Of a stretch of 64,000 nucleotides of DNA, positions 40,559 through 53,801 are shown one piece after another. The notes under the pieces were generated by a model. That model saw nothing but the letters and a program-made list of their open reading frames with translations, made no database searches and had not been told where the DNA came from. The stretch spans positions 868,001-932,000 of the forward strand of contig JBBMOL010000057.1 in NCBI GenBank assembly GCA_037954665.1, given 5' to 3'. A program made the position numbers and the translations under genes. The stretch is from Laguncularia racemosa (lineage: Eukaryota; Streptophyta; Magnoliopsida; Myrtales; Combretaceae). Positions within the stretch are counted from its first letter, which is position 1. Every line of letters starts with the position of its first letter.

Positions 40559-41115
40559 TGACGCAGTGCGGAAAGCGTAAACGAAACGAGTCCAATTCTA
40601 GGATTGGTCTCGCAAACAAGCAAAGAATAAATATGAATTATTACTTGGAAAAATCTCGATTGCGCACAACCGATAAAGCAGAGAAACTCTTCTCTAAAAG
40701 TGTATTTTGAGTGTTGAATAATGCGTAACCCTAAAATAACCTAGCAACTATATATACTCCTCTAGAAAATACATAAAAAAAAGAAATATAAATGTACACA
40801 CGGAAATAAATATATGTATATACGTCCGTCATCTGCCGTATACACGGTTGTATAGGCTTCTGGGCGTATTTCTGATATAGTACACGGTCGTGTCCCCTGG
40901 CCGTGCATGGAGACCGTGCATGTTTCTGGACAAAATCCTGACAGGACACACGGCCGTGTATGTTTCTGGGAATCATCTTAGTATATCACACGGCCGTGCC
41001 TTCTGACCGTGTATGAAGTCGTGTGTGTTTCTAAAAATTCCCTGATATAATACACGACCGTGTTTATAATAGACACTCCTAATATCAACCCGTGTCTGCC
41101 ACGATATCCGCATCA
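40559..41115 (-). repeat. 5' LTR of the gypsy element
   Basis: 557-bp partner of 35370-35943, starting TGACGCAGTGCGG and ending ATATCCGCATCA. It is shorter mainly through a small deletion within the CACGGCCGTG array near 40850. Confidence 0.95.
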
Positions 41116-41120
41116 CAAAG

Positions 41121-44100
41121 TCCTTTGCAAGCGTCCTCCTGTTACCTCTCCTCACAAATGGAGCCTTCGACGTTACTTCCTCTAACCAATCTGCGACATC
41201 CTACGCATGTATGTAAGTAAAGATATTTCCTGCATGCTGCCTCTACCCCCAAGTAGGAGGCAACCATAGATACTAGTTTAGAAGCGTGTTATTAATTTTT
41301 TACATATTTGCTTACTTTCATTTGTTAATTTGCTTTTCGTCCATTTCTTTTTCCCGTATCCTTCAAAAAGTATGTGCTAAATTATCTAAACTATGTTAAT
41401 TTTCTAGCATTTTAGATAAAATAATATTAAAATACAAGAAGAAGTAGCAGCAATATACCAAAAGCAAGCTAGACGTAATGTAAATATATATATATATTCT
41501 AAAGAACGAAGTTTCTTCTCCCCTAATTTTAATAATGAGTAATTCAAACCAAATTTTGTTGTCAAAGAGTCTGGGTCAAACTAAATTCAGAGTAGTGCTG
41601 GAATTGATGCACGCTGAAATGAAATGGAAGGACCATCTAGCCCATTTTCCAAGTTCAATTTGTGTGTCCACCACTACGAAATCATTTTTTCTTAAAAAAA
41701 AAAAATTTACTTTGACTTTGGATACTCATTGGGGGAATGGGATGGGAAAAGGGAGTGCACTTCTTTTGCCCTAACCCCACGCGAAACAGCTTTTGTTTTG
41801 ACCAAAATAGTTCTATTCTCTATTTTTACATAAAATACATTATTAAATATTACATATCACGTTTATAGTGATTAAGTATTAATAAAATTAAAACATATAG
41901 TATTGATAATAAATTATTTATACCATTATATATTTAAATTTCATTTATATTTATTTATCACTAATACATAAAATACATAGAAGTAAATACTCATTGAATC
42001 TTTTTCCTATTTTGGTGGACCATGGTGAGAACAATTTTCCTCCCGTTTTTGGCATTGGATGGCCAATTCACTTGAATCGCTGGTTCCACAACTGACCTTT
42101 GGGCTCATTGTTGCGACCGATTACGGGTCAGAACCGAATCCCAATTGCCGGAAAGGTACATAGAACTTAAGACGATCAGCCTTTGGGGACTACAAAAATG
42201 GCTCTATAAGCGTCACTGCTGGCGTATTAAAAGGACTGCTAGATTTTATTTTATCAATTCTTTAATAAATTTATAATTAGATTTTCCTTTGGTCTTCTAA
42301 GCATAAACTGTACCGACTTTCTTTTACTATTTTTGACATTTTTTTTTTTTTACCAATGAGATCATTTAATTTTTCTTTTATAGCTTAGTCTAATTTCCTA
42401 ATCAAAAGTCATAAAATCTAAAAAATAATAAAAGACAAAATAAGAAATCATAAAACGAAAGGCACAAAGAATAAGAACATAAAAAAAAAATAAAATAGGG
42501 AAGAGACTTTTTGAAGGAAGAAAAAAAAAAAAGGGTCTCATGACATGAACATTTTGATGGATTTGATTTTCTATTATTTTAGTAGTTTTGCTTTGGAGTC
42601 TATCTTAGTGGCGTGCGATTAAAGTGAAGCCCCGTAGATGGTGACTCGATTCTTGTTGGACTTTGAAGTGACATATGTCTGTCTTCAAGGTGAACTCCAA
42701 ATTATTACTAATTATTAATTATTCTATCGAAGAATCAACCAAATTCCTTCAAATGGTATAATTCCAATGACAAGCGGACAAGAAATTCACTTTTCTTTCT
42801 TCAATCACCAAAAAAAAAAAACCCTAATTTTCTTTTCAATAGAACCCTTTTAAAGGAGGTATAGATTCATATTTTTCATTTTTTTATTACGATAATCCAA
42901 AGAAAAAAAAGAGAGTAGAAGATATCGAAATCAGACAAACTTTTTTATAGAAAAAATCAAGTGACACTTTCGTTTCGGCCATCTTAAATCAAGTAGACTA
43001 AGCTCTAAGGTCTGCCAAAACATGAGTAATGTGGATATGACAGAGATTGAAATTAAAACATATTATAGCCCACCAGAGCAAAAGAGCCAAAATAAAAAAC
43101 ATTAATCCACCCAAGAATCATGCCTCTTTTGTATTTTTGGGGCGTCATTAACAGTGTTGTTTGTCTTGTCATTTTCACTCTGTGGCTATCAATTTATATC
43201 GAAAGGTGCATTTGTATAAATATAATGCATGTATTATCAAGACTCTTATTATTACACCCTCCTTTTATTGTTTCATTTATTATTGCCTCTTGGACTATAA
43301 CTTGTCACTATTATGTATAGGGAAAAGTGAATTAGAGCCAATTTTAATTCCGATTAGGAAGATATAAAATTCCAAATTGACACGATATCACATCGCATAT
43401 AGATATGATTTGAATGTAATACAAAGAGATAATTTTGAATAAATTAATTATTGACAAGTTATTTATGGGGAAAAAAAGAAGAAGGGGAATTTTGGACTCC
43501 ATGTATCAAAAAAGCAAAGTAAAATAAAGAAAAAAATTGATTATTATGTTGAACAAACTTCTTTATAACTTAAAATTTGATGAAGCAATTAGGCATAATT
43601 TCGAATTGGAAAAATAAGACGGTCGTTTTCTTCAAAAGATGGAAAAATAAATATTTTAACCTTTAATTATTTCATTATTATATATTTTTTTGGATATGTA
43701 TTACACAGTTGTGTTGTCTTCTAGTGTGATTTTAATATAGATATACACATTTAACAACTCTACTTTTATGGATGGAGCCTTTATGCAGAATTTTATTATG
43801 AGTATTTCGTAGTTTAATTTTATTTAAAAAATCTAATAGACTAATTTGTATAAATTATCACCTATCTACATTACTAAAAACATTCATCATGCCCAATATA
43901 ATCATATATTATCACAATGCCCCGTATTATATATATATATATATTTATATGTGTGTTGTATATAAATATCAATAAAGTTTTGGTATATATAATGTGTGTA
44001 AAACGTGAATGGTAATTATTACAAAAATTAGGGTAAATTACATAAATACCTCCTAAAACTTTTGAAATTGTACATAACAATTACTTTTTCGAAAGTTAAC

Positions 44101-45542
44101 ACTTGAATCCCTTAAAATAGATATGAACTCCATTTTGTTTATATGTTGGCTATATATGTAGATTTTCCTGTTAATATGAAAAATTAAATTAGCATATTTA
44201 ATTGATAAATCTTAAGAAATACTAAAATATTTATAAAATAAAAAATAGAAAATTGCTAGAAAATAAAGAAAAAGGAAAATCAGAAGAAATTAAACTCCCT
44301 TTTATTAATTTCATTCGATTTTCTTTTTTCATTCTACAATAATTTTCTTTCTTTTTTTAATTTTTTAAAACTTTTTAGTATTTTTTTTAACATTAATTAA
44401 ATATGTCAATTTAATTGTCCACGTTAGGAGGAAAATTCATATAAATAAAATGGATCCACATTTGTTTCACCGAGTCTCTGTGCCCCAAAAAGGGCTTTTA
44501 TATGAGTTTCCTTGATTTTCAAGAAATTGGTATTAAATTTTCCATGGTAGTTAATTCGGGTAATAACTACTAGAATGGTCTTAATGTTCAAACTCGTGTC
44601 TAAATTAGGTGTGTCGTGTGGAAGCAAAAAGTCCAAAAGAGAAAAGAAAAAAAAAATAACGAGGAAATATTTTATATTTGACGGGTCTCAAACGTGAACG
44701 TTATCTTGAATATTCCGCAGCAGCACGTTGAAGTTATAACTAATTTTCCTCACCAGGTACTTTTCTTTGCTTGAACTGGAAATAGTCAATGAAAAAGTAT
44801 TATTAATTTTTGTAGTATTTTTATTATTAAGAAGGAATATTTAAAACTTGGAATTTATCTTCTGAGGGTTTGATTGGTGGATAATGGCTGATGTTTATGG
44901 GACCGGTTACAATTCATGTATTTATTATATGAACAAGTCATAAAATACATTCTTAATAGTGTTTGTGCTGTCTTGATTTTTTCTGTATTGTTGGGCAAAA
45001 AAAACCGTTGATTGTCCTAGATGTCTTCGTTTGAAACCGCGGTTTGAAGATTTCAGCTCAAGGAATTTATTAATCCAACAAACTCTGAGCCGACCCTTTT
45101 CCGGTATCTTCCCGTTAGACATAATAAACAGTATAAATATGCCTGCTTTAGGCTAACACACCATTTTTAGCAGAGTCTCTGTCTTTTCTTGCAAAAGCTA
45201 CCAATTCTGACACCTGTCGGGCTATTACATGTTTGATGGGTTTTGAGGAATCACATGAGATTGAACGTGGGTTGTTTGCTTTTTTACAAGATTGAGAAGT
45301 GTAAGGTGGTTAGGTGGTAGTTGAGTTCTTGGTGTCGATTCACGAGATACCTGGGTTTCTTCACAGGAAAAGTGTTGTATGAAAGTCCTGATACTAGAAA
45401 AAGTGAGAGCTGAGTGATTGTTATGTATTACAGCCTGTTTTGTTCTTCAGATAAATCTTATAAATTGATTGAGGAGGAAGGAATAGAGTCAGAGAGGTAT
45501 CTTCTTTCTACTTCACTCATATATCCTTGCTGCAATTTCGAA
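41121..45542. other. AT-rich intergenic region upstream of the epimerase gene
   Basis: The first about 160 bp may continue the element interrupted by the gypsy insertion. The rest is AT-rich with many homopolymers and no recognised coding region. Near the right end, TATAAATA at 45132-45139 is a candidate TATA box for the downstream gene, about 410 bp before its start codon. Confidence 0.5.
45132..45139 (+). promoter_or_regulatory. Candidate TATA box of the epimerase gene
   Basis: TATAAATA lies about 410 bp upstream of the start codon, which would give a 5' UTR of about 380 nt unless part of it is spliced. Supported by motif and position only. Confidence 0.4.
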
Positions 45543-48397
45543 ATGAATCATTCTGGAGTAGCATTTGATCAGACTCAGAGGGCAAAAGCAGTGGAGGTTA
45601 CAAAGGATCGAAACGGAATTGATCAAGTCGTGCTTCATAATGCTCGTGGAGCATCAGCCAGGGTTAGGACCTTAATTTATTTTCAATTACAGTTCATTTA
45701 TGTTCTGAAAAATTGCCTGCATGTCTGCATTTATCAAAAGTTAGCGGTCGCTTCCAGTTTTTTGTTTGATATGCGAGTTTTTGTTTGTTGCAATTTTACA
45801 TATTAGAATTTTAATTCTCAATTGGATTGAAGAACTATGTGATAGTATCAAGGGTCAGTTGTAGCTTATATGTTGGAATACTGTAATGTTTTCTGCAGAT
45901 TAGTCTGCACGGAGGGCAAGTTCTTTCTTGGAAGAATGACCATGGAGAAGAACTGTTGTTTACAAGCAGCAAGGTAAAGATTTTAGCATAAATCTGGAGT
46001 TTATTCATACGATTCTCGAATTGTTTATGATACTGTAGATATTTTGAATTATTTGCTGCATGATTAGGATTCTTTTCCTGGAATATGTCCAAATTTTATC
46101 TGCTCTGGATTTTTGAGAATCGAGATGAATTTGAATTGATTGAATGTTTATGAAAGCTGCAGTTTTCACTCTTGTACATTATTTTCCATCCATGACAGGC
46201 AACCTTTAAGCCGCCCAATCCAGTCCGAGGAGGAATACCTATTTGTTTTCCACAGGTAAACAGATATTAACACCAATATACATTTTATACATGAGAAATA
46301 TGGGATTTGTTGTCTGATGGTTTTGTTTGTTCGCTCTTTAGTTTGGAAAACGAGGATCTCTAGAGCAACATGGCTTTGCCAGGAATAAAATCTGGGTCTG
46401 TGATGATAATCCTCCACCACTACAACCCAACTATTCCAATGGTACATCCTATGTAGACCTGCTCCTTAAACCATCTGAAGATGATATGAAGATTTGGCCC
46501 CATCGGTATGATCTTCATTCTTAGATATCATTAAGTTCCTGATCACTTTCTTCAGATTGCATTCCATATTATCCCATGGATAACACTTTGCCCGCAGGAA
46601 CGTAAATTGGCCTTTTGCCAATTGTTGTCCCTCTGCCATTTGTTACTTAATCATTTAGCATCAAGTTTGAACAGTCAATCATCTCATCTTCTCTCATAAA
46701 GCATAGATTCATGTTAAATTGAAAGAAGATTCTGATTTTACTTATTTATGGTCTCAACGGGCCATCATGCTTCAGTTTCGAGTTTCGGCTTAGGGTGACT
46801 TTGTCAGCAGATGGATACCTGGTTATGATATCGCGAATAAGGAATGTAGATTGCAAGCCTTTCAGTTTCTCAATTGCATACCACACTTACTTTGCCATCT
46901 CTGACATCAGGTAAGCAAACACCGATGGAAGAATCGTATTGTCTCAAGCATTTTGTGAAAGATACTGTTGAGTACTGTAGGCTCTTTACTTTATTCTCCT
47001 CACAATCCTATTTAATGGTCTGACTTAGGCTAGCCGATTTTCACCCATGTTTCTTCTGGCCCTTAATGACAAGGTTCCAAATCAACATGTGATCTGTCAC
47101 GTAGTTGTACCGCCTGTTCATATAAGCTACTGTTTGCAACCAGGATATTTTCCTTTCCTATGGCTGTAACAAAAATATGTTTGCAGTATGAGAAGATAAT
47201 AAAACTAGCATGGGCTTGATTGTTACATTGATAAATAAACCAAAAGCATCTTTTCGGCACCAAGGGGGGAAAAAAATGAAATGCTTAACTGCCTTAACAT
47301 GGTCACTCTCAGATGACAAGAACAGAGGGCTCAGTTTTTGGTGGCTCTATACTTGAGCCGTAATTGGCAGCTGCTAGTTGCTACATTAGCCTCTTTACTT
47401 GATCAAGCAAAATTACTGTCCTTGGAGTTATTCTCATTGGAGATGGAAAGTTTCATTAATATGGTATTTCTGGCAGTGAGGTTAGAGTTGAGGGTTTGGA
47501 AACACTTGACTATTTGGACAACCTACAACAGAAAGAGCGATTCACAGAACAAGGTGATGCCCTAACATTTGAATCTGAGGTAAGGAATCGTCTATTTTCC
47601 ACATTGGCAAGCAAGTATTTTGTAATATTACCCATTCCCGTTGCATTAACATGCCAAACTGAGATCTCGCTACTTTGTATTCCCCTAAATATTGCAAGGT
47701 TGATCGTGTATATCTTAGGTCCTCTGATGTTGCAGTCTTTGATCATGAAAGAAAGCGGACTTTTGTTATAAGAAAAGAAGGACTTGCTGATGTTGGTAAG
47801 CAGAAATTTTATCAATCAGCTGTTCACATCCACAACCTTGGTGTCCAATTTCAAAACAACATTGATTGCACCGGATTGCATTTTAGGAAATTCATTGGGA
47901 AAGAGTTGACATTAAGACAATTTCTTCAGTCAAATTTGAGACATTTCTATTATTAAGATAAAATTCAACCTTAGACAGAGTAAGCTTGCATTTAATATTA
48001 TGTGCACATAGATAAAAGTCAATTAGAGATGCTTCTCATGGCATATAGACAGGTTGGTTTCAATCAAATATGAGCATGTGAAGCTCCTGGTTTTTGCTAT
48101 TTTAGGCACTTGATACTTGCAAATATTCATGTTAACATAGTCTGCAAAACTCAAAAATGTTGTGGTCTAATCACTCTGTTCTCTGATTACTAAGAACATG
48201 TTTCTCACCGATTGAGTGCTTTTCCAGTGGTATGGAATCCATGGGAGAAGAAATCAAAATCAATCGTCGATCTTGGAGATGAAGAGTACAAACAGATGTT
48301 GTGTGTTGATGGGGCAGCAATCGAAAGACCGATCACTTTAAAGCCAGGTGAAGAATGGACAGGTCGCTTGGAACTGTCCTATGTGCCATCAAGCTAA
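45543..48397 (+). CDS. Putative glucose-6-phosphate 1-epimerase (aldose 1-epimerase family), eight exons
   Basis: Predicted to interconvert alpha and beta anomers of glucose 6-phosphate in the cytosol; no transit or signal peptide is obvious. Exons: 45543-45662, 45899-45973, 46199-46255, 46342-46505, 46776-46910, 47477-47579, 47699-47795, 48228-48397. All junctions are GT-AG and phases join into 921 nt, 306 aa plus stop. Family segments: HNARGASARISLHGGQ (exons 1-2), GGIPICFPQFGKRG (exons 3-4), His94 in EQHGFAR, His175 in AYHTYFAISD and Asp233 in VFDHE, in line with the family's active-site pattern. The C-terminus has VWNPWEKK and LKPGEEWTGRLEL. An in-frame ATG exists upstream at 45423, but the start at 45543 (MNHSGV) better fits the usual N-terminus. 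The gene looks intact. Confidence 0.95.
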
Positions 48398-48839
48398 TTG
48401 ACAAGTTCAAACCAGCTTTTAAGTGGGGCTGCTAGGACCACTTAAGAGAAGTTAAATCTAATGGTCAGTCCATCAGATATGTTTTTATTCCCTGATGGCA
48501 TGTATAATTGGCAAAATGTAGTGTAATCTAAGGTTGGTTTTAGGAGTGATTGTGTTGAGAAAATAATGCTGCTCATTCCGATTTTGGAGAATTGTCCTCT
48601 CATCAAAGGGGACTGTCTTTTTTGTATTTCATTCTCCTATGGCTGCGGCATGAATGAATTCCTACTAATGTAAAAATGTAAATTGTGAGCTTGTATTCAT
48701 TGTTGCAAATGCTCAAAAACTCTCTTTTGCTTTCGCATTATTAATATACTTGATTCTTCTCGTCAAATCTGGTCTTATTCTGTCAAAATAACACATAAAT
48801 ATGGTACTGTATATGTCTTCATTTTTGTTTTTTTGTTTT
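48398..48839. other. 3' flank of the epimerase gene
   Basis: Presumed 3' UTR and polyadenylation region of the epimerase transcript, with T-rich and AATGTAAA-like words around 48600-48740. No other feature is seen. Confidence 0.4.
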
Positions 48840-50350
48840 GGCCAACAAGAAAAGTGAATTTTATTGATACTCAACCATTCTCAGACTCAAACTCCGTGCC
48901 AAAGGATGTGCCGGCTATACTAGGATGAAAATAAGAAAATTATGGATACATTCTCCTCTGCTAGGTAGGAGCTACCCGATCCGCAGCTTGATTCTAGACA
49001 GTGGGGGATGGATGCCCAATGAAAGTTATTGGCCCTTCTCACCAAAGCTTAATACAACAACATGCAATCCATAACAAAAATAGCTTTTGTCTAGCACTAC
49101 CCTTAGCTGTCAGGAAGGCCAATGTCTCTACTCTGCCTTTATCCACTTCCAAGTTCCAACCATTGTACCACCTTCTTCATTTGTTTGAATTTCATCTTCA
49201 TAGCTTGCCTAGACTCATTTATGACCGAATCTCTGATAAAGCCATTGTACTCCGTCTTTCTAAGATTACAAAAGTATCTATTTACAACCTTCGGTGGACT
49301 TGGTAGTTTCCCTTACAAAAATACAGGCACTACACTCCTTCCACAGCTCCCACGCCATAATACTCGCTTTCCCCTTCCATACCAAATCCTCCTTTGTTTT
49401 ACAGTTGTCACTAATGATTTTTACCACCCACTTCATAGGAGACCTAACTTTTAATTTCTCAATATGAATCCCCAACACACTAAACCTAACATAAGCCGTC
49501 GAATCACATAGAATTACCGAATGCTCAATGCTTTCAACTTCTCCATACCATAAACAACATGGTGAAGATGTGGTCTTTCTGGTAAAGAGACTAGCCATGG
49601 TCGGGTTAGAGTTGGTCGTCGTTCACTAAACAACATGCCTGACTTCGAGTAGAATAGATAAACTCCAAATTTCTTTTCACTTTTCTCTCGAAATATTAAA
49701 GGATGATGATGCTTTCACTTCTTGTGTGTTATGTTGCAATTTTGAAATGAAGTGATAAGCGGTCTTGACAGATTAGTGAGTAGTGCTAGATTGTATATAT
49801 GAAGGTCTTTAAAGCCTATTCCTCCATGGTCCTTGGCTTTCGACAGTTTATTTCATCCTACCCAATGCATTCTCCCTTATACTCTGTTCTGACCTCACCA
49901 AAACTTCGCAATAAGCAAGTTAATAATATCATTACACTACTTAACCAGGAATCCAAAACAGGGCATAGAGTACATAGGAATAGCAATGGCTACAGCTTTG
50001 ATTAGGACTTCACGTGCAGCTTCACCAAGTAGGCATTGCTTCTAGTTCGAGGGTTTTTTTCACGATCTTCTCTTTCAAGAATCCTAATGCCTCCACCTTT
50101 GACCTTCCACATAGTGTGGGAAGACCAAGCTAGGTTGCGGTAACTTCAACTCTTTAGTACTCTCCAATCTCCTGCTTCAGATCTGGATGAGTATTGGCAC
50201 TAGAAAAAGCATTTGACTTCTGAAAATCGATCTCTACAATAGATTAGAATCAACTCCTTCAATCTTCCCACCTCCTCAGCTTTAGCATCCACCAATAAAA
50301 AAGAAGAGCCGTCTGCAAAAAAGATATGTGAAAGTGCCCAGCATAACTAC
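48840..50350 (-). pseudogene. Degraded LINE (non-LTR retrotransposon) 3' part: RT end, zinc-binding domain, RNase H-like tail
   Basis: In broken minus-strand frames, about 49960-49740 gives H-W-V-G-x-N-K-L-S-K-A-K-D-H-G-G-I-G-F-K-D-L, the familiar end of plant LINE reverse transcriptases. The frame at 49598-49278 gives a Cys/His segment (CCLWYGEVESIEHSVILC) like the zinc-binding domain after the RT. Further left, 49270-48980 resembles the RNase H-like tail (VETLAFLTA). Many stops and frameshifts make it a relic. The 5' part is missing or unrecognisable beyond about 50350. Confidence 0.75.
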
Positions 50351-50765
50351 AACTGTGAAAATAGGAATCGTAATTCCTTTTCAAAATCAAAGAAATAACT
50401 ATTATTTAACATATGTAGCCAAAATGTTGGGCATGTATGTCCTAAAATGTTTAAGAGAATAATATACAGATACATACAATATTAGACATGCAGCCGCAAT
50501 GCATGTAGCAAAATTAAAATCATCAATGTAGTTGTGCTCAATCCGTGAAAGAATATAACTAAGATTAGAATTTGAATTTAGGTATGATTGAATTGGTAAT
50601 AAATCAATAATTTTTATGGCTTGATGAGAAATCAATATTGTAGATGGCTAGATTTGTATAGGTTTAAGCCTTAGTATTTATTTGTGTTTGACTCTTTGAG
50701 TTAAATGATAGGCGTAAGGTGTTCAGTTTGTAATTAGGATAACTTAGGAAGATTTGATTTGATGG
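50351..50765. other. AT-rich spacer before the tandem duplication
   Basis: No coding or RNA feature recognised. Confidence 0.4.
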
Positions 50766-52284
50766 ACTTAGAATAGAGATCATTGAGTTGGTCAATTTGC
50801 TCTCAACTTCTCTTAGGTAGGTTTACATACTCGCTTAGGCAGGCTACCAACCTTAAGTCCATAACAAATTCATTTGAATAAACTTGAAATGTGTAAGCTT
50901 AAATCTTGTTCATTAACTATTAACATGATCTAACAAATGTCATTAAGCCTAAGAATCCATAGATATTCAATCATGCTTCCTCATTTGCACATTAAAAGCT
51001 CTAGAGACAAAAAAAATAGTGCAATCTTGTTAAATCTTTATTATTAAATATCAAAGCAAAGCTTAAATAAAGAATGAGTTAATACTCAACTAAGAATAAT
51101 GAAGATGATGAGCAATAACTCCCTTACCTATTACAAATGTGTTTAAACTAAGGGTGGGTATGGTTCGATTTAGTACGGTTCGTCCCTCGAACCAAATTGA
51201 AATATATATTATGATTCAATTTTTTTTTCTTAAATTAAATTTAATCAAACGATTTAATTCGTAATTTTTCAAACTTAAGAAAAAGGGATTTTGTCTAGTT
51301 CGGTTCATAGTTCAAATCATTTTTACACGTGATATTAATTTTTTTTCAATATATAAATCAATAAGTCATGAAAAACTATACTTGACATAAAAAAATCAAT
51401 TTATTATCATTTCTTCAATATTATTCACCATCTTCAATACTCATTTGATATATTTAATAAGATTTAATTGTCTCCCTCAAAGTAATCATAGTTTCTATAT
51501 CAATCAATAAACAAAAATACAAAATAAAAAAATAATAAATTACCTAATGAAAACCAAATAAGAGAAAGAAATGAATAAGTAATATGGAATCCTTTTTTCT
51601 AGTTATATATTCTCTAAATTTTCACTGTTGTTTTCTTTTTCTTTATTTCTTACAATTTGCTTCAGTTCGGTTCATAATTTTTTTTTGTACCTAAGAAAAA
51701 AGTAAAATTTGATTTGTAATTTTTTCAAACCTTAAAAGACAATTCGAACTTAATTTATAGTTCGGTTAGGTTTGGTCTAGTCTAGTTCGATTCTAGGTTT
51801 AGTTGGTTTTTTTGTCTACCCCTAGTTTAAACCACCAAAACTATCTATTTCTCCTCTTAGCCCCTTCCTATTAAGTTCTCTTTTCTAATGTTTTTCATGC
51901 ATCATTCCTTTAAAGTCACGTATAGCATGAAGGTTAAGCATCATGCATGTGACACCATCAACCAAAACTCAAAATCTACAAATACAATTTATGACAATTT
52001 AGTTTTCGTTAGTTATTTATTTCTTAAATAGACAAATCACACTTATTATTATTAATCACCATCCATTAGCGACAACAATTAAATAATCTATATAATAAAA
52101 TTAATTATGGTAAATGTAATAGAAAATGAATGTAATTATAATTGTAGTATATACTATAATGTTACTATAATATATAAAATGATAATGACTTCAAAAATTA
52201 TATATTATAATAGATTTTAGGAGTTTTTATTTTTTTTATCACACTTATTCAATTTGACCTATTATTTAATATAGCACCTTTTGG
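50766..52284. repeat. Tandem duplication, copy 1 (1519 bp)
   Basis: Starts ACTTAGAATAGAGATC and ends GCACCTTTTGG, directly followed by a second copy starting ACTTAGAATAGGGATC. The copies run in parallel throughout with scattered substitutions. It contains no gene and one hAT-like element. Confidence 0.93.
51149..51824. mobile_element. hAT-like non-autonomous element in copy 1 (676 bp)
   Basis: The ends TAAGGGTGGGTA and TCTACCCCTA (reverse complement TAGGGGTAGA) form short inverted repeats of the TAGGGGTGG type seen in plant hAT MITEs. They are flanked by the 8-bp duplication GTTTAAAC (51141-51148 and 51825-51832). The interior is rich in GTTCGGTT words on both strands and has no transposase. 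Confidence 0.72.
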
Positions 52285-53801
52285 ACTTAGAATAGGGATC
52301 ATTGAGTTGGTCAATTTGCTCTCAACTTCTCTTAGGTAGGTTGACATACTCACTTAGGCAGACTACCAACCTTAAGCCCATAACAAACTCATTTGAATAA
52401 ACTTGAAATGTGTAAGCTTAAATCTCGTTCATTGACTATCAACATGATCTAACAAATGTCATTAAGCTTAAGAATCCATAAATATTCAATCATGCTTCCT
52501 CATTTGCACATTAAAAGCTCTAGAGATGAAAAAAAATAGTGCAATCTTGTTAAATCTTTATTATTAAATATCAAAGCAAAGCTTAAATAAAGAATGAGTT
52601 AATACTCAACTAAGAATAATGAAGATGATGAGCAATAACACCCTTACCTATTAAAAATGTGTTTAAACTAAGGGTAGGTATGGTTCGGTTCAGTACAGTT
52701 TGTCCCTCGAACTAAATTGAAATATATATTATGATTCAATTTTTTTTCCTAAATTAAATCTAATCATACGGTTTAATTCGTAATTTTTCAAACTTAAGAA
52801 AAAGGGATTTTGTCTAGTTTGGTTCATAGTTCAAATCATTTTTACACGTGATATTAATTTTTTTCAATATATAAATCAATAAGTCATGGAAAATTATACT
52901 TGACATAAAAAAATTAATTTATTATCATTTATTCAATATTATTCACAATCTTCAATACTCATTTGATATATTTAATAAGATTTAATTGTCTCTCTCAAAG
53001 TAATCATAGTTTCTATATCAATCAATAAACAAAAATACAAAATAAAAAAATAGTAAATTACTTAATGAAAACCAAATAAGAGAAAGAAATGAATAAGTAA
53101 TATGGAATCCTTTTTTCTAGTCATATATTTTCTAAATTTTCACTATTTTTTTCTTTTTCTTTGTTTCTTACAGTTTGCTTCAGTTCGGTTCATAACTTTT
53201 TTGTACCTAAGAAAAAAGTCCAATTCGATTTGCAATTTTTTTCAAACCTAAAAAGATGATTCGAACTTAATTTATAGTTCGGTTAGGTTTGGTCCAGTCC
53301 AATCCGATTCTAGGTTTAGTTGGTTTTTTTGCCCACCCCTAGTTTAAACCACTAAGACTATCTGTTTCTCCTCTTAGCCCCTTCCTATTAAGTTCTCTTT
53401 TCTAATGTTTTTCATGCATCATTCCTTCAAAGTCACGTATAGCACAAAGGTTAAGCATCATGCATGTGACACCATCAACCAAAACTCAAAATCTACAAAT
53501 ACAATTTATGACAATTTAGTTTTCGTTAGTTATTTATTTCTTAAATAGACAAATCACACTTGTTATTATTAATCACCATCCATTAGCGACAACAATTAAA
53601 TAATTTATATAATAAAATTAATTATGATAAATGTAATAGAAAATGAATGTAATTATAATTGTAGTATATACTATAATGATACTATAATATATAAAATGAT
53701 AATGACTTCAAAAATTATATATTATAATAGATTTTAGGAGTTTCTGTTTTTTTTATCACACTTATTCAATTTGACTTATTATTTAATATAGCACCTTTTG
53801 G
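52285..53801. repeat. Tandem duplication, copy 2 (1517 bp)
   Basis: Direct partner of 50766-52284, ending at the same GCACCTTTTGG before unrelated sequence starts. The difference level by eye is a few percent. Confidence 0.93.
52669..53341. mobile_element. hAT-like non-autonomous element in copy 2 (673 bp)
   Basis: Same element as 51149-51824, again flanked by GTTTAAAC (52661-52668 and 53342-53349). Its right end TGCCCACCCCTA is closer to a perfect inverted repeat of the left end than in copy 1. It was copied by the tandem duplication. Confidence 0.72.

Larger units (their letters stand above)
35365..41120 (-). mobile_element. Ty3/gypsy LTR retrotransposon with full structure, inactivated by nonsense codons
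   Basis: A 5-bp target duplication CAAAG (35365-35369 and 41116-41120) encloses LTRs of 574 and 557 bp with TG...CA ends. A tRNA-iMet primer-binding site lies beside the right (5') LTR and a purine-rich GGCGGGAGAGAA tract beside the left (3') LTR. Minus-strand domain order is gag, zinc knuckle, protease, RT, RNase H, integrase, the gypsy order. No chromodomain was seen after the GPY/F-like segment; the clade is unresolved. The LTRs differ at dozens of sites, mostly transitions, so it is older than the copia element. Confidence 0.96.

Noticed and set aside
45414..45542. In-frame upstream extension of the epimerase (first ATG at 45423)
   Set aside because: The extension does not resemble the family N-terminus, and the start at 45543 gives the expected length; kept as a possible alternative start only.
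50766..53801. The two 1.5-kb copies as a pair of LTRs
   Set aside because: They abut directly with no internal region, lack TG...CA ends and have no PBS or polypurine tract; a tandem duplication fits better.
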